Origin: Diphasiastrum complanatum
Taxonomy: Eukaryota; Streptophyta; Lycopodiopsida; Lycopodiales; Lycopodiaceae
DNA length: 64,000 nucleotides
Assembly: GCA_029204225.1 (NCBI GenBank)
Contig: CM055103.1
Location: 21,640,709 to 21,704,708 of the forward strand
Direction of reading: 5' to 3'
Shown: positions 46,801 to 56,369 of the stretch, in pieces
How the letters are laid out: each line of letters begins with the position of its first letter
Position numbering within the stretch: the first letter of the stretch is position 1
The notes under the pieces: generated by a model
What the model saw: only the letters and a program-made list of their open reading frames with translations
What the model was told of the DNA's origin: nothing
The model's database searches: none
Program-made: the position numbers and the translations under genes

Positions 46801-49800
46801 CCTTGATGACAAACGCTACAAGCTGCAAGCCATGATGGATCATCAAGCATTTGTGGTCCAAATGTGGACAATATTCAAGCCTCAAGTTCCTCTATGACAA
46901 AGACATGGTACATGGTCCACCTAGATTTGTTGAAGTGCTAAAATTTTGTGAGGCATGTGATGGGGAAACATCATAGAATGAAGTTTCCTTCAAGTGGAGC
47001 ATATAGAGCAAAAGGCATCTTGTAATCAATCACGGTGATATATGGGGATAGACACAAACACACTTTTTGATGCTCATCCTAATACATTGGTTATCTGCTC
47101 TCAGATATGCTCTCCATTCTGCCTTTTCCTTGTCAAACTATCAGGAACTGTGTTGAAATACCCAGGGAAGCCTCAATTTTTGAAGTATGCTGTTTTGTTC
47201 TTAGTGCCTTGGAGGACACAGAACACTCTTCTGTTCTACTCAATGCTCATCAATGTGGCTGCGTCTGTCTTAGCATTCTCCTGGATTAGCCTTCTGATCA
47301 GATGCTAATTGCCTCTCAATTGGGCTGAATTCCACTTCTACTTAATGTGTTTTTAATGGTGATGAGTCTTGTATTGCTCTTGCTAAAGTAATCTGCTTTG
47401 TTGGGCCATTCAGGCTCCTGTCTAGCTGGGACTCTTTGCACAGATTTTCCTGATTTATATTTTTTTGTCTCCTGTGCTATCTGTGAAGTTATATTGATGA
47501 AGGATGATTTGACAAATACGTGGTGGGTTGGTTGATGCATTTTCTTCGCGATTTGTTTCCACCTTGCTAATTTGTGGTTCTGTTACTTCAGGAGCTTTCA
47601 GCGATGTAGTTTTCAAGTTGATGTCTGGTCTGAATGTTCATTCTTGACCTGGTTGCTTTTCTTGGGGTCTAAGAGTAGTTATTTTCTTTGATAGTGGTTT
47701 TTATCCCCAGTTATCACTTCATAGAAATTCGTACATTCTGCTTTGCATTGTCGACTGATACTTTGGGGTGACATTCAGCTATTTGAGCTACATAGTCGAC
47801 TGTTCATGTTTCTCCACTATGCTGGACCACATGCACCATGGTTCCTCAGGTGGTAGATATATTGTCCTTAGGAGCATGTGGCAGATTGATCTCTCTTTGG
47901 AATGCGATAATTAGAATCCACCTTTTTGGATGTAAGCACCTAGTTTGTAGCATGCCTTCAATGATTTTGTCTCGACTTTTCTCAATGAAATTGGAATGAG
48001 TGTGCCAAGTTCCATGGTCATTCAATTTATGTGAATGTTCCTGCCCAGCATTCTTGCTAAATCATTGATGACAATTGTTGATTAGGTCCACCAGATGGCT
48101 CATGCGTGGATATTTTCTTTCATAACAAATCCATAGCGACTGGCCCCCAACTGGATTTTTATTGTTTGCTCCACAGTACCCTTTTGTGACTAAAGTCTCT
48201 TTTTTCATTTTGTGCTGTGATCCACGGAGCTCACTTTTCTGGTGAAAACTTTGCCCCATCAAATGGATGCTATCTTGTACTTTCTTCCTTACTCTTACCG
48301 ATCTAACAGGCTCTTTCTTTGGAACCTTTTTGGTCACCCCAAGCAGTGGATCCTGAGCTGGGGTCGCGACTTCCACTATAGATCAGCAAAGCTGATGTGT
48401 TCTCAAGAGATGAGGACAGTTGGTTGGGAAACCGTGGTTTGTGTATCTTTCTCATTTGACTTGAGTTTCATGGCCTATCTAACTTCCTCTATGTTCATGT
48501 CTTTACAACACAGTGCCTAGTGCTTGCCTTCCAACCTTATTTGCCGTCCATGTAGCCGCTTTGAAGGCCAGATTTACTTAGCCTTGATTTGCAGGGCCCT
48601 TGGCCCTTATGGAGTCCATTCCTGCCAGCAGCGATGTTTCTCTCAATAACAGGGTCCGCTATTTGTAATCAATCATTTGTTTTCTTTTTAGTTGTTCCCC
48701 TAGCTGAATTTGGCTCAAATAAATTCGTACCGAGACTTTGTCCCACAGACATTTATGATGTATCGATAAAGGTTGGAAGTTGGGATCTATTATATTTGTT
48801 GTCTGTGAGACCTTTGAATAATGAACATAGTGCTTGATGCATTTTTTATGAGAGCTAGTGTGTACCATCCATTCAATTCACAGGAAATTTAGTTGACCTA
48901 GATTGTGAACATACACTCTAGCTCCTTTTCAATACATGTATTTCCATCAACACATTCTTTTTGGTGGACAGCATCAAAAGTTCAATAGCCTTCACCTAAC
49001 AGCTCTACAATTGGTGTTCTCTGAACGTTTTTGAGAAAGCTGAAGCAATAGAATGCACCTTTCGTTATGATTGTTTGGTCCAAAGCTTAGAAACCCATTC
49101 CGACCCTTTTGGGCTGGAACGTACTGGGTCGGAACGTTTTTTTTTATTAGCTCTAAATTAAAATCGACTGATATAGTTAAGATAGCCATAAACTATCAAC
49201 AACAAATCACCAAATCTACACCTAAGATACAGCTGCATCTGATATGTGGATAACCATACTGGGCTGCTGAGTAATCGAACTAATACATCAGATTCATGAG
49301 TAATCCATAATGGCCATTTGGTCCTGCTGCGCCTAGGCTACATGATTACCTGCTAGATATCAGAAATCTGGATGAGTGACCTCCACGGCCGGCACTGGGG
49401 CGATCAGATTCATGAGTAATCCATAATGGCGATCCACTTAGGCTACATGATTAAAGTGCCACCTGCTAGATATCAGAAATCTGGATGAGTGACCTCCACG
49501 GCGAGCACCTGGGGCGATCATAAGGACCAGCTTGATCTGGCAAAAATGATTGAAATTCTTGCAGCTCACATTGATCCTAGAATCGTTATTCTGTTCCTTA
49601 TCTCGATTCCTGATTGTCATGGAGGTAAGTAGGAACTAAACATGGAGTTTTTTTTTCCTGTTCTTCACATCAATACAAGAAATTATATTGGGGTCTTCAT
49701 ACGTTGACTACATTATTTTGGTTTCGCATTATGTATTGTGTGACAAAAGGCATAGTTGGTCATATTCTGCTAGTCTGCTTCATTAGGGTACATTCCAAAG

Positions 49801-52344
49801 CTTTGCTTGCAGAACACTTGATGTTCAGGTGCTTGCAAGGAACTCAATTTTTGTTACAGTTATTCAGCAGACTGTTTTAGAAAACCAAAGTGGGCATATT
49901 AAGAATGTGGAAAGTGAATGTATATGTTCCTTGTTACTCACCTTCCCGGAGCTTGCAAAAGGACAGATGGTTGGAGAAATGGTGTGAATATCCTAATCAG
50001 GAATCAGGTTAAACCTGGACAACATCTAACGTTTCACATAGTGTTTTGCAGATGACATATTGACTGAAGAACAGCATGAAATGGTGGAGTCTGCAGCTGA
50101 AATGCTTTACGGGCTTATTCACGTGCGTTACATCTTGACAAGCAAAGGGCTAAATGCAATGGTAAATTCCTACTTTGACAAGGGACAGCTGCGGGGCTTC
50201 AAAATAACAAAGCTGAACTTTTTCACTCGCTGTGTTGTAGAAATTGTCATGCTCCTGCATTGTAAAAACCTGATCAAAATTTCTTGCTCCTGTGATGTGC
50301 AGCTTGAAAAGTGCAAGAATGTCGATTTTGGCAGGTGCCCGAGGGTGTATTGCTCAGGACAGCCTTGTCTGCCAATGGGTCAGTCGGACATTCCAAGGAC
50401 AAGCACTGTAAAAATATTTTGTCCAAAATGTGAGGACATCCACTACCCAAGATCAAAATATCAGGGGAGTATCCTTTTGAAAGAATATTGTAGCTGAACG
50501 TGAGCATGTTTATGATGTTATTTTAAGAAATATAAATAGGGATCCTTGTCAATTCTTGCCATTACAAGTGCTTCTTGCCATCACAAGTGTTTGTACGAAC
50601 CATAGTTGCAGCGAATCTCGATTCGCTGGGTCTGCGATTCGCGACCCAGAATCGCAAAAAAAAAAAAAAAAATTTTCTTTTTTTTTGGAAAAATAGCTTA
50701 TTGCTGAAATTTTTTTTAGGGGATTAATGGTCAAACCAGCGTTTTGCCTCTCATAAGTGCAGTAGATGAGGCACAAACAAATCTTATTTTCAGTAGCTAT
50801 CCGGTTGTCATTTGCTCTGGTTTTCAGTAAATGTTAATGCTACAGTTTGGACTATCAACTGTATGGATGATGATCACTTTTGCAATTGGTTCACTGGAGA
50901 TGTGAGTGCAATGTACATACAGTTGGGGGCATAAATATTGGGCCCTTCTCGGCGCGCATTTGGACCCCATTTTTATCTCCAGGGGGGCGGTGGCATTTTT
51001 ATCTACAATGTCTATATAGCAAGAAGCTCTAGGGGGTTCGGGGGACAGTAGCCCCCCGGGAAACGGGGGGTTCGGGGGGTTCGGGGGGCGGTAGCCCCCC
51101 GAGAAACGGGGGGTTCGGGAGGCGGTAGCCCCCTGGTGGGGGGTTTGGGGGGCAACGCCCCCCAACGGCGGGGTCCGGGGGCTGCCGGTAGACCCCGGCC
51201 CCGACGGTAAGGCCTCTTCACGATTTAGCCTTCCAACTTCCCGAGTGAAAACACACTTTTTGGTGTTTCGCACCCGAAACAGTCGGCAAACTACACAATC
51301 ATAATCCCCTCGATCAGAGCTTTCATCTGATATCCATATTGCCTAAAAAATTTTCAAAAAAAAAAAAAAATCGATTCTACACGATTCTGGGAAAATCCCG
51401 AATCGTGAATCGGAATCGCGATTCTGATCGCAATTCTGAATCGCGATTCAGGAATCGCGCTGCAACTATGGTACGAACCTACTGGAATAACAATTAAAGT
51501 TGCAGCATTGGCTTGCTAATGTGGCACTTAATTCAAGCTGATTAGTTTATGCTTTTCACTTCTAATTGTTAAACTGTACGATGTGTCATCATACAATTCT
51601 GGTATATGCCAAAGTTTTTATGAATTTTGGCTGCTATTTTATCTTGCAAGGTAGATTCTATCATCACCATTGACTGCTTCTTTGCCAGTGAAAAGTCCAT
51701 AGTTCGTCTCTTAATAAAATTGGGTGATTTGATTATAGCTAATGTTCCAGTCGTGTCATACATTTGTCAATCATCCCAAGATGTGCCCTACCCTTACTGG
51801 TCTGGTACGATGAGTGTTTAAAGCATCATTGCGAGATTCTTACTGTTGTTGGAAAAGTTGTCTGGCTCTACTCACCAGTACCATGCACAAGTGAATCAAT
51901 AGTTATGTTCACGATGTCCCTACCTAGCTTGATTTTCTATGCTATTATTCATGAAAGCTAGCTCTTATTTGAATTTGTGCTTGATTAGTGCTAATGTGAC
52001 TAGTCCAATTAAGGATCAGGACAATAGACTTCATGAATAACCTTCTTGAACTTTTCCAGAGACACTTTTCGGTTCAGCAGTTATTAATAGACATTGAACT
52101 TGGACACTTCAAGCATTAAAAGACGTGATGATGGAAGTTCATAATCAATCTATGAAGTGAAGATAGGGTCAATCATGGCTTATTGTAATGCTTGACTGTT
52201 ACATAAGATATCGATGGTGCATACTTTGGAACCACCTTTCCACATCTCTTTTTAATGACGTATCCTTACATCAAGCCGGCCAAACCTACTCAAAGCTATA
52301 TACCAAGGATCTTTGGCTTTAAACTTCACAAAAGTGCAAGGTGA
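31417..52344 (+). CDS. CKB: Protein kinase CK2 regulatory (beta) subunit, complete 5-exon gene
   Basis: Exons 31417-31681, 32492-32713, 50052-50161, 50303-50468 and 52208-52344 total 900 nt: 299 residues plus stop. The plant-type N-terminal extension (about residues 1-100) has the SVPSTST motif and an acidic [20 protein letters not shown] segment. The CK2-beta core follows: [56 protein letters not shown]. The zinc finger uses C211, C216 (CPRVYC), C239 and C242 (CPKC), and mediates dimerisation of the beta subunits. The C-terminus [20 protein letters not shown] to FGFKLHK docks the catalytic alpha subunit. All introns are GT-AG and all phases join. CK2 is a constitutive Ser/Thr kinase acting in clock, light and growth control in plants. 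Intron 2 is 17.3 kb because of nested retrotransposons. Confidence 0.93.
32492..32713 (+). CDS. CKB: CK2-beta exon 2 (residues 89-162)
   Basis: Acceptor TTTCAG. Encodes [20 protein letters not shown] and on to [11 protein letters not shown], and ends in phase 1 before donor GTGCGT. Confidence 0.93.
32714..33292. other. Left end of CK2-beta intron 2
   Basis: Ordinary intron. It contains no LTR or polypurine tract that could close the outer gypsy element on this side. Confidence 0.5.
33293..33667 (-). pseudogene. Outer gypsy gag, C-terminal part
   Basis: Continues the gag interrupted at 39403: [20 protein letters not shown], then [20 protein letters not shown]. The nucleocapsid segment is frameshifted in a T run at about 33409-33413, so that [13 protein letters not shown] is in another frame than DGLCF. 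The frame ends at TAA 33295-33293. No pol follows to the left, so the outer element is gag-only or truncated. Confidence 0.75.
33663..33667. repeat. Target-site duplication GGCCT (left)
   Basis: GGCCT directly precedes the inner element and is repeated directly after it at 39403-39407. Confidence 0.9.
33668..34025 (-). repeat. 3' LTR of the inner chromovirus
   Basis: Minus-strand ends TGTTACGAGC...TATTACA. On the plus strand it is followed by the polypurine tract complement. Confidence 0.93.
34026..34038 (-). other. Polypurine tract of the inner chromovirus
   Basis: Minus-strand AAGGGGGAGGGAG directly adjoins the 3' LTR. Confidence 0.85.
34037..34835 (-). pseudogene. Integrase C-terminal half and chromodomain (inner chromovirus)
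   Basis: The open frame 34774-34037 reads [38 protein letters not shown], the [20 protein letters not shown] and [14 protein letters not shown] segments, and a C-terminal chromodomain-like [34 protein letters not shown]. Upstream codons ([14 protein letters not shown]) lie in another frame, so at least two small indels separate this from the integrase core. Chromodomains target such elements to heterochromatin (family knowledge). Confidence 0.85.
34836..35432 (-). pseudogene. Integrase core (inner chromovirus)
   Basis: Contains the zinc-binding HHCC region ([31 protein letters not shown]) and the core [20 protein letters not shown] with catalytic Asp, then [18 protein letters not shown] with the second Asp. 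The frame breaks right after, and the catalytic Glu region is displaced by a frameshift. Confidence 0.88.
35433..35804 (-). pseudogene. RNase H tail / connection (inner chromovirus)
   Basis: [20 protein letters not shown] and [16 protein letters not shown] are the typical RNase H end of gypsy pol. The frame is shifted relative to the RT/RNase H part and stops at 35598. The acidic linker to integrase (35433-35597) has no clear frame. Confidence 0.8.
35805..37167 (-). pseudogene. Reverse transcriptase and RNase H (inner chromovirus)
   Basis: Long open frame. [58 protein letters not shown] and the intact catalytic box [12 protein letters not shown]. RNase H begins [20 protein letters not shown] and continues to FEVLTDHE, where a frameshift breaks it. 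The N-terminal end overlaps the protease frame at about 37104-37167 because of another frameshift. Confidence 0.9.
37104..37565 (-). pseudogene. Aspartic protease region (inner chromovirus)
   Basis: [20 protein letters not shown], then [20 protein letters not shown], the retropepsin active site with DDG in place of the usual D-S/T-G, and [14 protein letters not shown]. It runs out of frame before RT. Confidence 0.8.
37599..38315 (-). pseudogene. gag, lacking the zinc knuckle (inner chromovirus)
   Basis: 238 residues. A coiled-coil-like acidic N-terminal part ([20 protein letters not shown]), then the capsid-type domain ([57 protein letters not shown]). It stops at TAA right after NMDD, 33 bp before the protease frame, so the CCHC nucleocapsid segment expected there is missing. 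Confidence 0.85.
38316..39030 (-). other. 5' leader of the inner chromovirus
   Basis: Untranslated leader between PBS and gag. CT-rich plus-strand sequence with no ORF of note. Confidence 0.6.
39031..39043 (-). other. Primer-binding site of the inner chromovirus
   Basis: Minus-strand TGGTATCAGAGCC one base inside the 5' LTR; initiator tRNA-Met type. Confidence 0.9.
39045..39402 (-). repeat. 5' LTR of the inner chromovirus
   Basis: 358 bp, near-identical to 33668-34025. Followed by TSD GGCCT at 39403-39407. Confidence 0.93.
39403..40173 (-). pseudogene. Outer gypsy gag, N-terminal part
   Basis: [20 protein letters not shown], a Pro/Ser-rich start, [18 protein letters not shown], then a capsid-type domain ([77 protein letters not shown]). 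It breaks at TLEEA, exactly at the inner element's target duplication, and resumes at 33667. The frame is open from 40173 with no stop. Confidence 0.85.
40174..40850 (-). other. Leader of the outer gypsy element
   Basis: Non-coding. I found no TGGTATCAGAGC-type PBS here, so the primer is another tRNA or the site is mutated. Confidence 0.4.
40851..41457 (-). mobile_element. Probable LTR of the outer gypsy element
   Basis: On the minus strand the block starts TGTTAGAGTCCAGTTAGG at 41457. It is GC-rich and lies upstream of the outer gag, where the 5' LTR should be. The inner boundary is unclear (somewhere between 40850 and 41000). No partner LTR is present left of 33293. Confidence 0.5.
41458..43309. 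other. CK2-beta intron 2, no gene
   Basis: Ordinary AT-rich sequence. Two imperfect repeats of CCATGCATTCT...GCGGAAATCCGCAC type lie at about 42395-42425 and 42455-42485. Nothing coding. Confidence 0.45.
43310..43565. repeat. (AG)n followed by (GT)n compound microsatellite
   Basis: Pure AG at about 43311-43392, then an irregular GT-rich tract with interspersed TTGAGATT units to about 43565. Confidence 0.85.
43620..43765. repeat. Degenerate TTAG-rich repeat
   Basis: Repeats of GTTAGAACTTAGGA-like units with one GGTTAGGGTTAG core. It vaguely recalls telomere repeats but is too degenerate to call telomeric. Confidence 0.5.
43788..43870. repeat. (GA)n tract, LINE tail
   Basis: Pure GA run adjoining the LINE 3' end; (TC)n when read in the element's direction. 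Confidence 0.85.
44240..44580 (-). pseudogene. LINE C-terminal zinc-finger-like segment
   Basis: [40 protein letters not shown] with C-x2-C...H...C spacing typical of plant LINE ORF2 C-termini, ending [10 protein letters not shown]. Confidence 0.78.
44590..45680 (+). pseudogene. LINE reverse transcriptase segment (inverted part)
   Basis: Intact YADD active site near 44733-44744 ([10 protein letters not shown]). Open to about 45055, then a frameshift, with continuation in frames 44998-45336 and 45081-45419, and a stop near 45500. The N-terminal endonuclease domain and early RT motifs are absent. Confidence 0.8.
45681..46139. other. CK2-beta intron 2, AT-rich
   Basis: No feature seen; an imperfect TTAGTAATT-like repeat only. 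Confidence 0.4.
46140..46343 (+). mobile_element. Truncated LTR related to the 14.7-15.2 kb LTR
   Basis: Shares ACCAAGTTAACC, GGCGGGCAATGACTAGGGTT and GGCTAAGTGGACTGAT with 14905-15063, with substitutions. It ends GGCTTCTAACA at 46343, a plausible LTR terminus. The 5' part is missing. Confidence 0.5.
46440..47040 (+). pseudogene. Copia protease/pre-integrase relic
   Basis: In one mostly open frame with several stops: [16 protein letters not shown] (eroded protease), then [20 protein letters not shown] and [16 protein letters not shown], matching the copia [14 protein letters not shown] region. Downstream is a decayed pre-integrase ([20 protein letters not shown]). Both catalytic and zinc-binding residues are mostly lost. 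Confidence 0.6.
47041..49290. other. CK2-beta intron 2, no gene
   Basis: Balanced composition with scattered short ORFs, none with a recognisable domain. Could include old transposon DNA. Confidence 0.4.
49291..49520. repeat. Two-copy tandem repeat, about 115 bp unit
   Basis: Units 49291-49406 and 49407-49520 both run from GATTCATGAGTAATCC to GGGGCGATCA. They share AGATATCAGAAATCTGGATG and differ by small indels. Confidence 0.85.
49521..50051. other. Right end of CK2-beta intron 2
   Basis: Unremarkable; ends with the pyrimidine-poor acceptor GTGTTTTGCAG. Confidence 0.5.
50052..50161 (+). CDS. CKB: CK2-beta exon 3 (residues 163-199)
   Basis: Acceptor TTGCAG. Encodes [20 protein letters not shown] to LTSKGLNAM, phase 0 at the end, donor GTAAAT. 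Reading on through the intron gives a false 145-residue ORF. Confidence 0.93.
50303..50468 (+). CDS. CKB: CK2-beta exon 4 (residues 200-254), zinc finger
   Basis: Acceptor [23 protein letters not shown] to [16 protein letters not shown]. Ends in phase 1 (GGGA) before donor GTATCC. Confidence 0.93.
50593..50600. repeat. 8-bp target duplication GTACGAAC (left)
   Basis: Exact copy at 51471-51478 on the other side of the element. Confidence 0.85.
50601..51470. mobile_element. Non-autonomous hAT-like TIR element (870 bp) in CK2-beta intron 4
   Basis: Perfect terminal inverted repeats CATAGTTGCAGCG (50601-50613 and 51458-51470) and 8-bp duplications GTACGAAC, which point to the hAT superfamily. 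Both subterminal regions are packed with GATTCGCGATTC-type palindromes. The left one folds as a CTGGGTC/GACCCAG hairpin. A-runs border both ends of the interior. There is no transposase; the only long ORF is a translation of the G/C-rich core. It lies 132 bp past the exon 4 donor. Confidence 0.85.
51031..51205. repeat. G/C-homopolymer-rich inverted and direct repeat core
   Basis: Units such as CGGTAGCCCCC, AAACGGGGGGTTCGG and runs of 5-7 G or C repeat in both orientations. Strong hairpin and G-quadruplex potential inside an otherwise AT-rich intron. Confidence 0.8.
51479..52207. other. Rest of CK2-beta intron 4
   Basis: No gene or repeat seen. Confidence 0.5.
52208..52344 (+). CDS. CKB: CK2-beta exon 5 (residues 255-299 and stop)
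   Basis: Acceptor CATAAG at 52207. Completes codon 255 (Asn), then [20 protein letters not shown] and ends [10 protein letters not shown] with TGA 52342-52344. Missed by ATG-based ORF scans. Confidence 0.92.
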
Positions 52345-54127
52345 TGACAAGGAGCATGTAATACCTGTGCAAATGACAGACAATATAATATATTTTTCCA
52401 GTTACTAGGTTATTCAGCCATCCGGAAGGAAGACTGTATGCCATTCATTGTGTTCCTGCCACCACAGCTAACTGTTGCAGAAATGGATTTGAAGATCCTC
52501 GGTAGTCTTGCATATATGTTTTTGCATCTAGGTTAAAATATTACATGTCAACAGACTCCAGTTTTTACGCCTCACTTTGTTTTGAAATGCATGTCCACAT
52601 ATTTTGGGTGTTTTCACCTGAGGTGATGAAAATATATCTTGGTATGGGTTATACTAATGCAAGCCTGAAATTGTGCTGGACAACTTTGGTGCAATACTGC
52701 GTCACGATTTTGCTGCTATAGCTAGATTCCTCCAGGCAAAGAAATGACCGAATTTCAAGGTCATGTGAACCATGATTGGCAATTATGATCATCTGCATGG
52801 AGTACTTATTTCATATTTGTCGTTCATTGCTAATAATTTCCTTTGGCAGCGAATCAAAGAGGATGATCTATCACAGCATGCATGTGTCTTTTCTATATGA
52901 ACTGAAACTTTGTGGTGCAGAACTCTTATCATAAGCAATTTCACAAATTGTTAGCTAGTGCAAGTCAATTTTTTATTGCTAAAATTCAGCCAGGTTCTGT
53001 CTATTGTCATTGAGTGGGGACTTTGTGGCGAGTACATTTAACATTCAAATGTGAAGTTACCTAGATACGTCCCTGAGCCAAACTGGCAATGATTTTTGAA
53101 CTTGAGATACTTGTCCTCCAGTAAGTCGTATGTTGGTGAAGGCCTCCTGTCCTCTTAGAAGGTTGGAGTTTGACTCCTCTCAGCCTCACAAACGACATGG
53201 CACATGCAACTCTTTAAATGGAGGAGCCCTTGTTCCTCAAAAACCCTCTTGCCTAGTTTCTGTGTCCAGGCTTTTGTAAAAAGTTTAATATCTTAAGTGA
53301 CAAGGAGGTGCATTCCCGCTGAAGTGGGATAAGGATTTGTAACTACTTCCATCAGGAATAATATGCATATATTTCATCATAAACATTGAATACATTTCAT
53401 GGCCTTTTTTGTAATGTTAAGGCATTCTCTTTTTTCAAGACAAGATGAATGACTGGTGAGCTCTCAAGCCCATGCATAGAGTAATATTTAGGAGTGTAAT
53501 CAGTGTTTTTGAAGGAATCGGAAGACAATAGTTGGCATTACTTAAGAGTCTAAGACATGACAGGCAGCATGCAAGCTTGTATATTCCATGAAAAGTCACA
53601 GTTCTTGGTTAGCATCTTAATAGCACTGAGCATTTACGATGCACTGAAACTGTGTTTGGACCTTCAAAAAGCAAGCAGTTAAGTATTATTAGTTTTAACC
53701 TAAAAAAGTCATTTGAGCTGCTTAGCAAGCAAGCATACATGGATCCATGGAAATTATTCACACTTGAGAAAGTTGGTTTGTTAAAACCGTTATTGTTTTG
53801 ATTCCAGTAACTATCTAGAATTTAATATGTTCAGTTTTTCTGTGTGGTTGTTACGTCTCAACTTGTTTGAGAAACTGTAGGTTATGTTTAAGCACTGTTT
53901 TTGGTAGCATCATTCAATTATTCAATCTTGAGGTACAGTTAATCAGCTGTAAATTAGATGCAAGAAAAGGTCAGGATCTTCATAGCTGCAAAAGGGTTTC
54001 TAATACTAGCAACGTTGAAATGACAACTCCTCAATGTAGCTTTGCCATGGGGCAACAGATCTTTTCCATTGAGTGCTGAGTGCAACTGTATGAAAATGTG
54101 GTTTTTCATACCTTGTGCTAAAATTAT

Positions 54128-54128
<1 letters not shown>
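52345..54128. other. 3' flank of CK2-beta
   Basis: Non-coding; should contain the 3' UTR. No clear poly(A) signal is assigned. Confidence 0.4.

Positions 54129-54182
<54 letters not shown>
54129..54182. repeat. (CT)n microsatellite
   Basis: CT/TC run interrupted once near its start. Confidence 0.9.
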
Positions 54183-54188
<6 letters not shown>

Positions 54189-55710
54189 TGAAAAAAGGAA
54201 ACCTCTTTTAATATGCATCATGTCTATGCATTCGCAGTTCCAGCATATGGTCAGCTATGTACTACAGCAATTGGCCTACTAGGCCTTACCATATATTTGT
54301 GATTGATCGTTCAATTCTTTGGATGTTTTGATTTCTTCCATTTGATCTAAATTGATTTTTTTCAAACCTTTTCAATTTGTGAACTTAAATCTTTCAGTTC
54401 TTTGGATGCGGTTTCGCAGTATTTGTCAGATTACAAGACAACATGAATATGCAAAAGCACATGAATCTTCGTCTGAGTTTGTTTTGATATTGCACATTTT
54501 GCATTACATAAGAAATTGCAGAATGTTGAGGTCGTTTTTTCATTGTTCAGAATGCATTCAAGGCTTGCTTAGGCTCAGTAGCCATGCATTCTGCTCGACA
54601 TATCATGACATCCCAAATGTGCAATGTTTCTCTTCACAGAGCATTATGAATAGTTGTGTAGTGATATATGGTGTGAAGCTTCTGTTTATTTTTATCCTAT
54701 CTTATGCTCGCTAGCATTCTATGCTGTGATAGTCACAGGGTTTTGAAAGGTACATGTATTTTATTTTACACTTCCACATGCCAATGTAAGATTGTAGTGA
54801 CAGTGAATGTTCTCAAGGATGCTTATATTCTTTTTTAAGCTGAAGATGAACAATGTGAGTGTGTATTGGAACTGTTGCAGTCTCATTGGCTTCTTCATTT
54901 CCTCCTTTGCTAGCGTTGTCTTTTTAGCATCAATTATACTCTCCTTTTCAAAAATTGTAAAGATCATCTTACCATTTTCCCTTTTTCTTGGCTAATTTCA
55001 CGTATCTTATTAGCTTCAACATTAGCAGGAATGACTATTTTCAAAATGTATTGACCTAGTCCATGATACAAGCTACTAACTGCAACATATCTTAATTGAT
55101 TCAATTCAAGTTTAATGATGATATGTTACAGGCAGGTTGTTGTTAAGTGATATTTGTGTAAATCTTCAATTCTCACATTTGATTGCACATTTATGGATAT
55201 AATTTGTTATCTTTATAGTTTACTTGATCATATGCTATATCTTGATCATTTATAGTTTTGGTATGACTTGATCATTTGTTAACACTTTCTCTAATTCTAA
55301 ATCCAATAGATTCAACCTTTATTAAAGATTTTTGCTTGCCTTTTGTCTTCAACTAGCTTATGTCCAATTTTTGTAAAACGTCCTCTACAACATGTTCTTG
55401 TACAAGGCCATTCGTATTTGGGGCTGTGTATTGTCCTTGGCAATTCCAAATGTGGGCTTGCACATCATCTATTTCCAACCAAGTTTATTCGCCTTGCATC
55501 AGGTTGGGACCTATGTTGCCCCATATCGTTTATTGCTTTTGTGAAAAATTTGTTCTCTTGGCCTCGTGTTTATGTTTCTCCTCATTGAGTTTATTGAATT
55601 ATAAGGCCAAAGAAGCAACCTGTTGGCATATTAGGTATTGGCAATGGGAAAGCATGCTGTAGGTTGTTTCTCCTTATTGAGTTGAGTTATAAGATTACGG
55701 GCTTCAAAAA
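54183..55710. other. Intergenic AT-rich DNA
   Basis: No supported feature. Confidence 0.4.
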
Positions 55711-55719
55711 GATGTCGTT

Positions 55720-56160
55720 ATAGCTATGATGCAAGAATTAGGCAATCCTAAGCTGGAATCGAGCCGGAAGGGAGGCTTGCAAGCAAGCATGGTAATTGAA
55801 TTTAAATTCTAATAGCTTGTCTTTAATTTCAGATGATTTACTTTTTTTAAATACGCATCTTGATTTTTAAGGCGACTAGCTCCAACCTTAAACTAATTTA
55901 AACTTAAATTGTATGGATAATTGGCGGATTATGGACATCTCCCAACTAAAGAAGAGTACGACTTTGCCTTTAGGAAATCCTATGATGCATTAGTTGATAA
56001 ATTGAAGAGCGAGGGTCCTCCTCCATGTGTAAGTTGCTTTGAAACATTTAAATTTTGTATTTGTTGCATATTATTGTAAAAACATATTCACCCTAAACCA
56101 TAAGCATTGCTTGTGTTCATGTAGAGCGAACGTCATGACGACAACAACGACGACAAGTAA
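55720..56160 (+). pseudogene. Exon-like fragments of unknown origin
   Basis: Three short open pieces: MMQELGNPKLESSRKGG, then ADYGHLPTKEEYDFAFRKSY and ALVDKLKSEGPPPC, followed by a strong donor (TGTGTAAGT near 56028), and after an acceptor (ATGTAG at 56125) SERHDDNNDDK and TAA. I do not recognise the protein. It could be a transposase-associated exon remnant or a gene fragment. Confidence 0.3.
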
Positions 56161-56369
56161 ATTAGATGAGTAGATTAAGTTTATGTTAAAGTTTACTTCT
56201 AAATATATCAAGTTAGAGAGAGTGCGAAAACATCATTGTAATCCATTGAGTCATTACTAATATATTATTGCTTTGTAATATTGTTATTGTGCTTTTTTTT
56301 TTTGTGTGAAATGCATTTTATAATTTCAATGATGTATAATTAATGTAGTTTACATATTGAATGCACTGC

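Noticed and set aside
47042-48840. Several plus-strand ORFs of 80-105 residues
   Set aside because: No domain, no supporting splice sites, and inside a CK2-beta intron; treated as chance ORFs.
50060-50497. Continuous 145-residue ORF as a single exon
   Set aside because: Its middle part is intron 3 read through. Clear GT (50162) and AG (50302) sites split it into two CK2-beta exons.
50824-51273. 149-residue Pro-rich minus-strand ORF
   Set aside because: Comes from the G/C-homopolymer core of the hAT-like element; low-complexity artefact.
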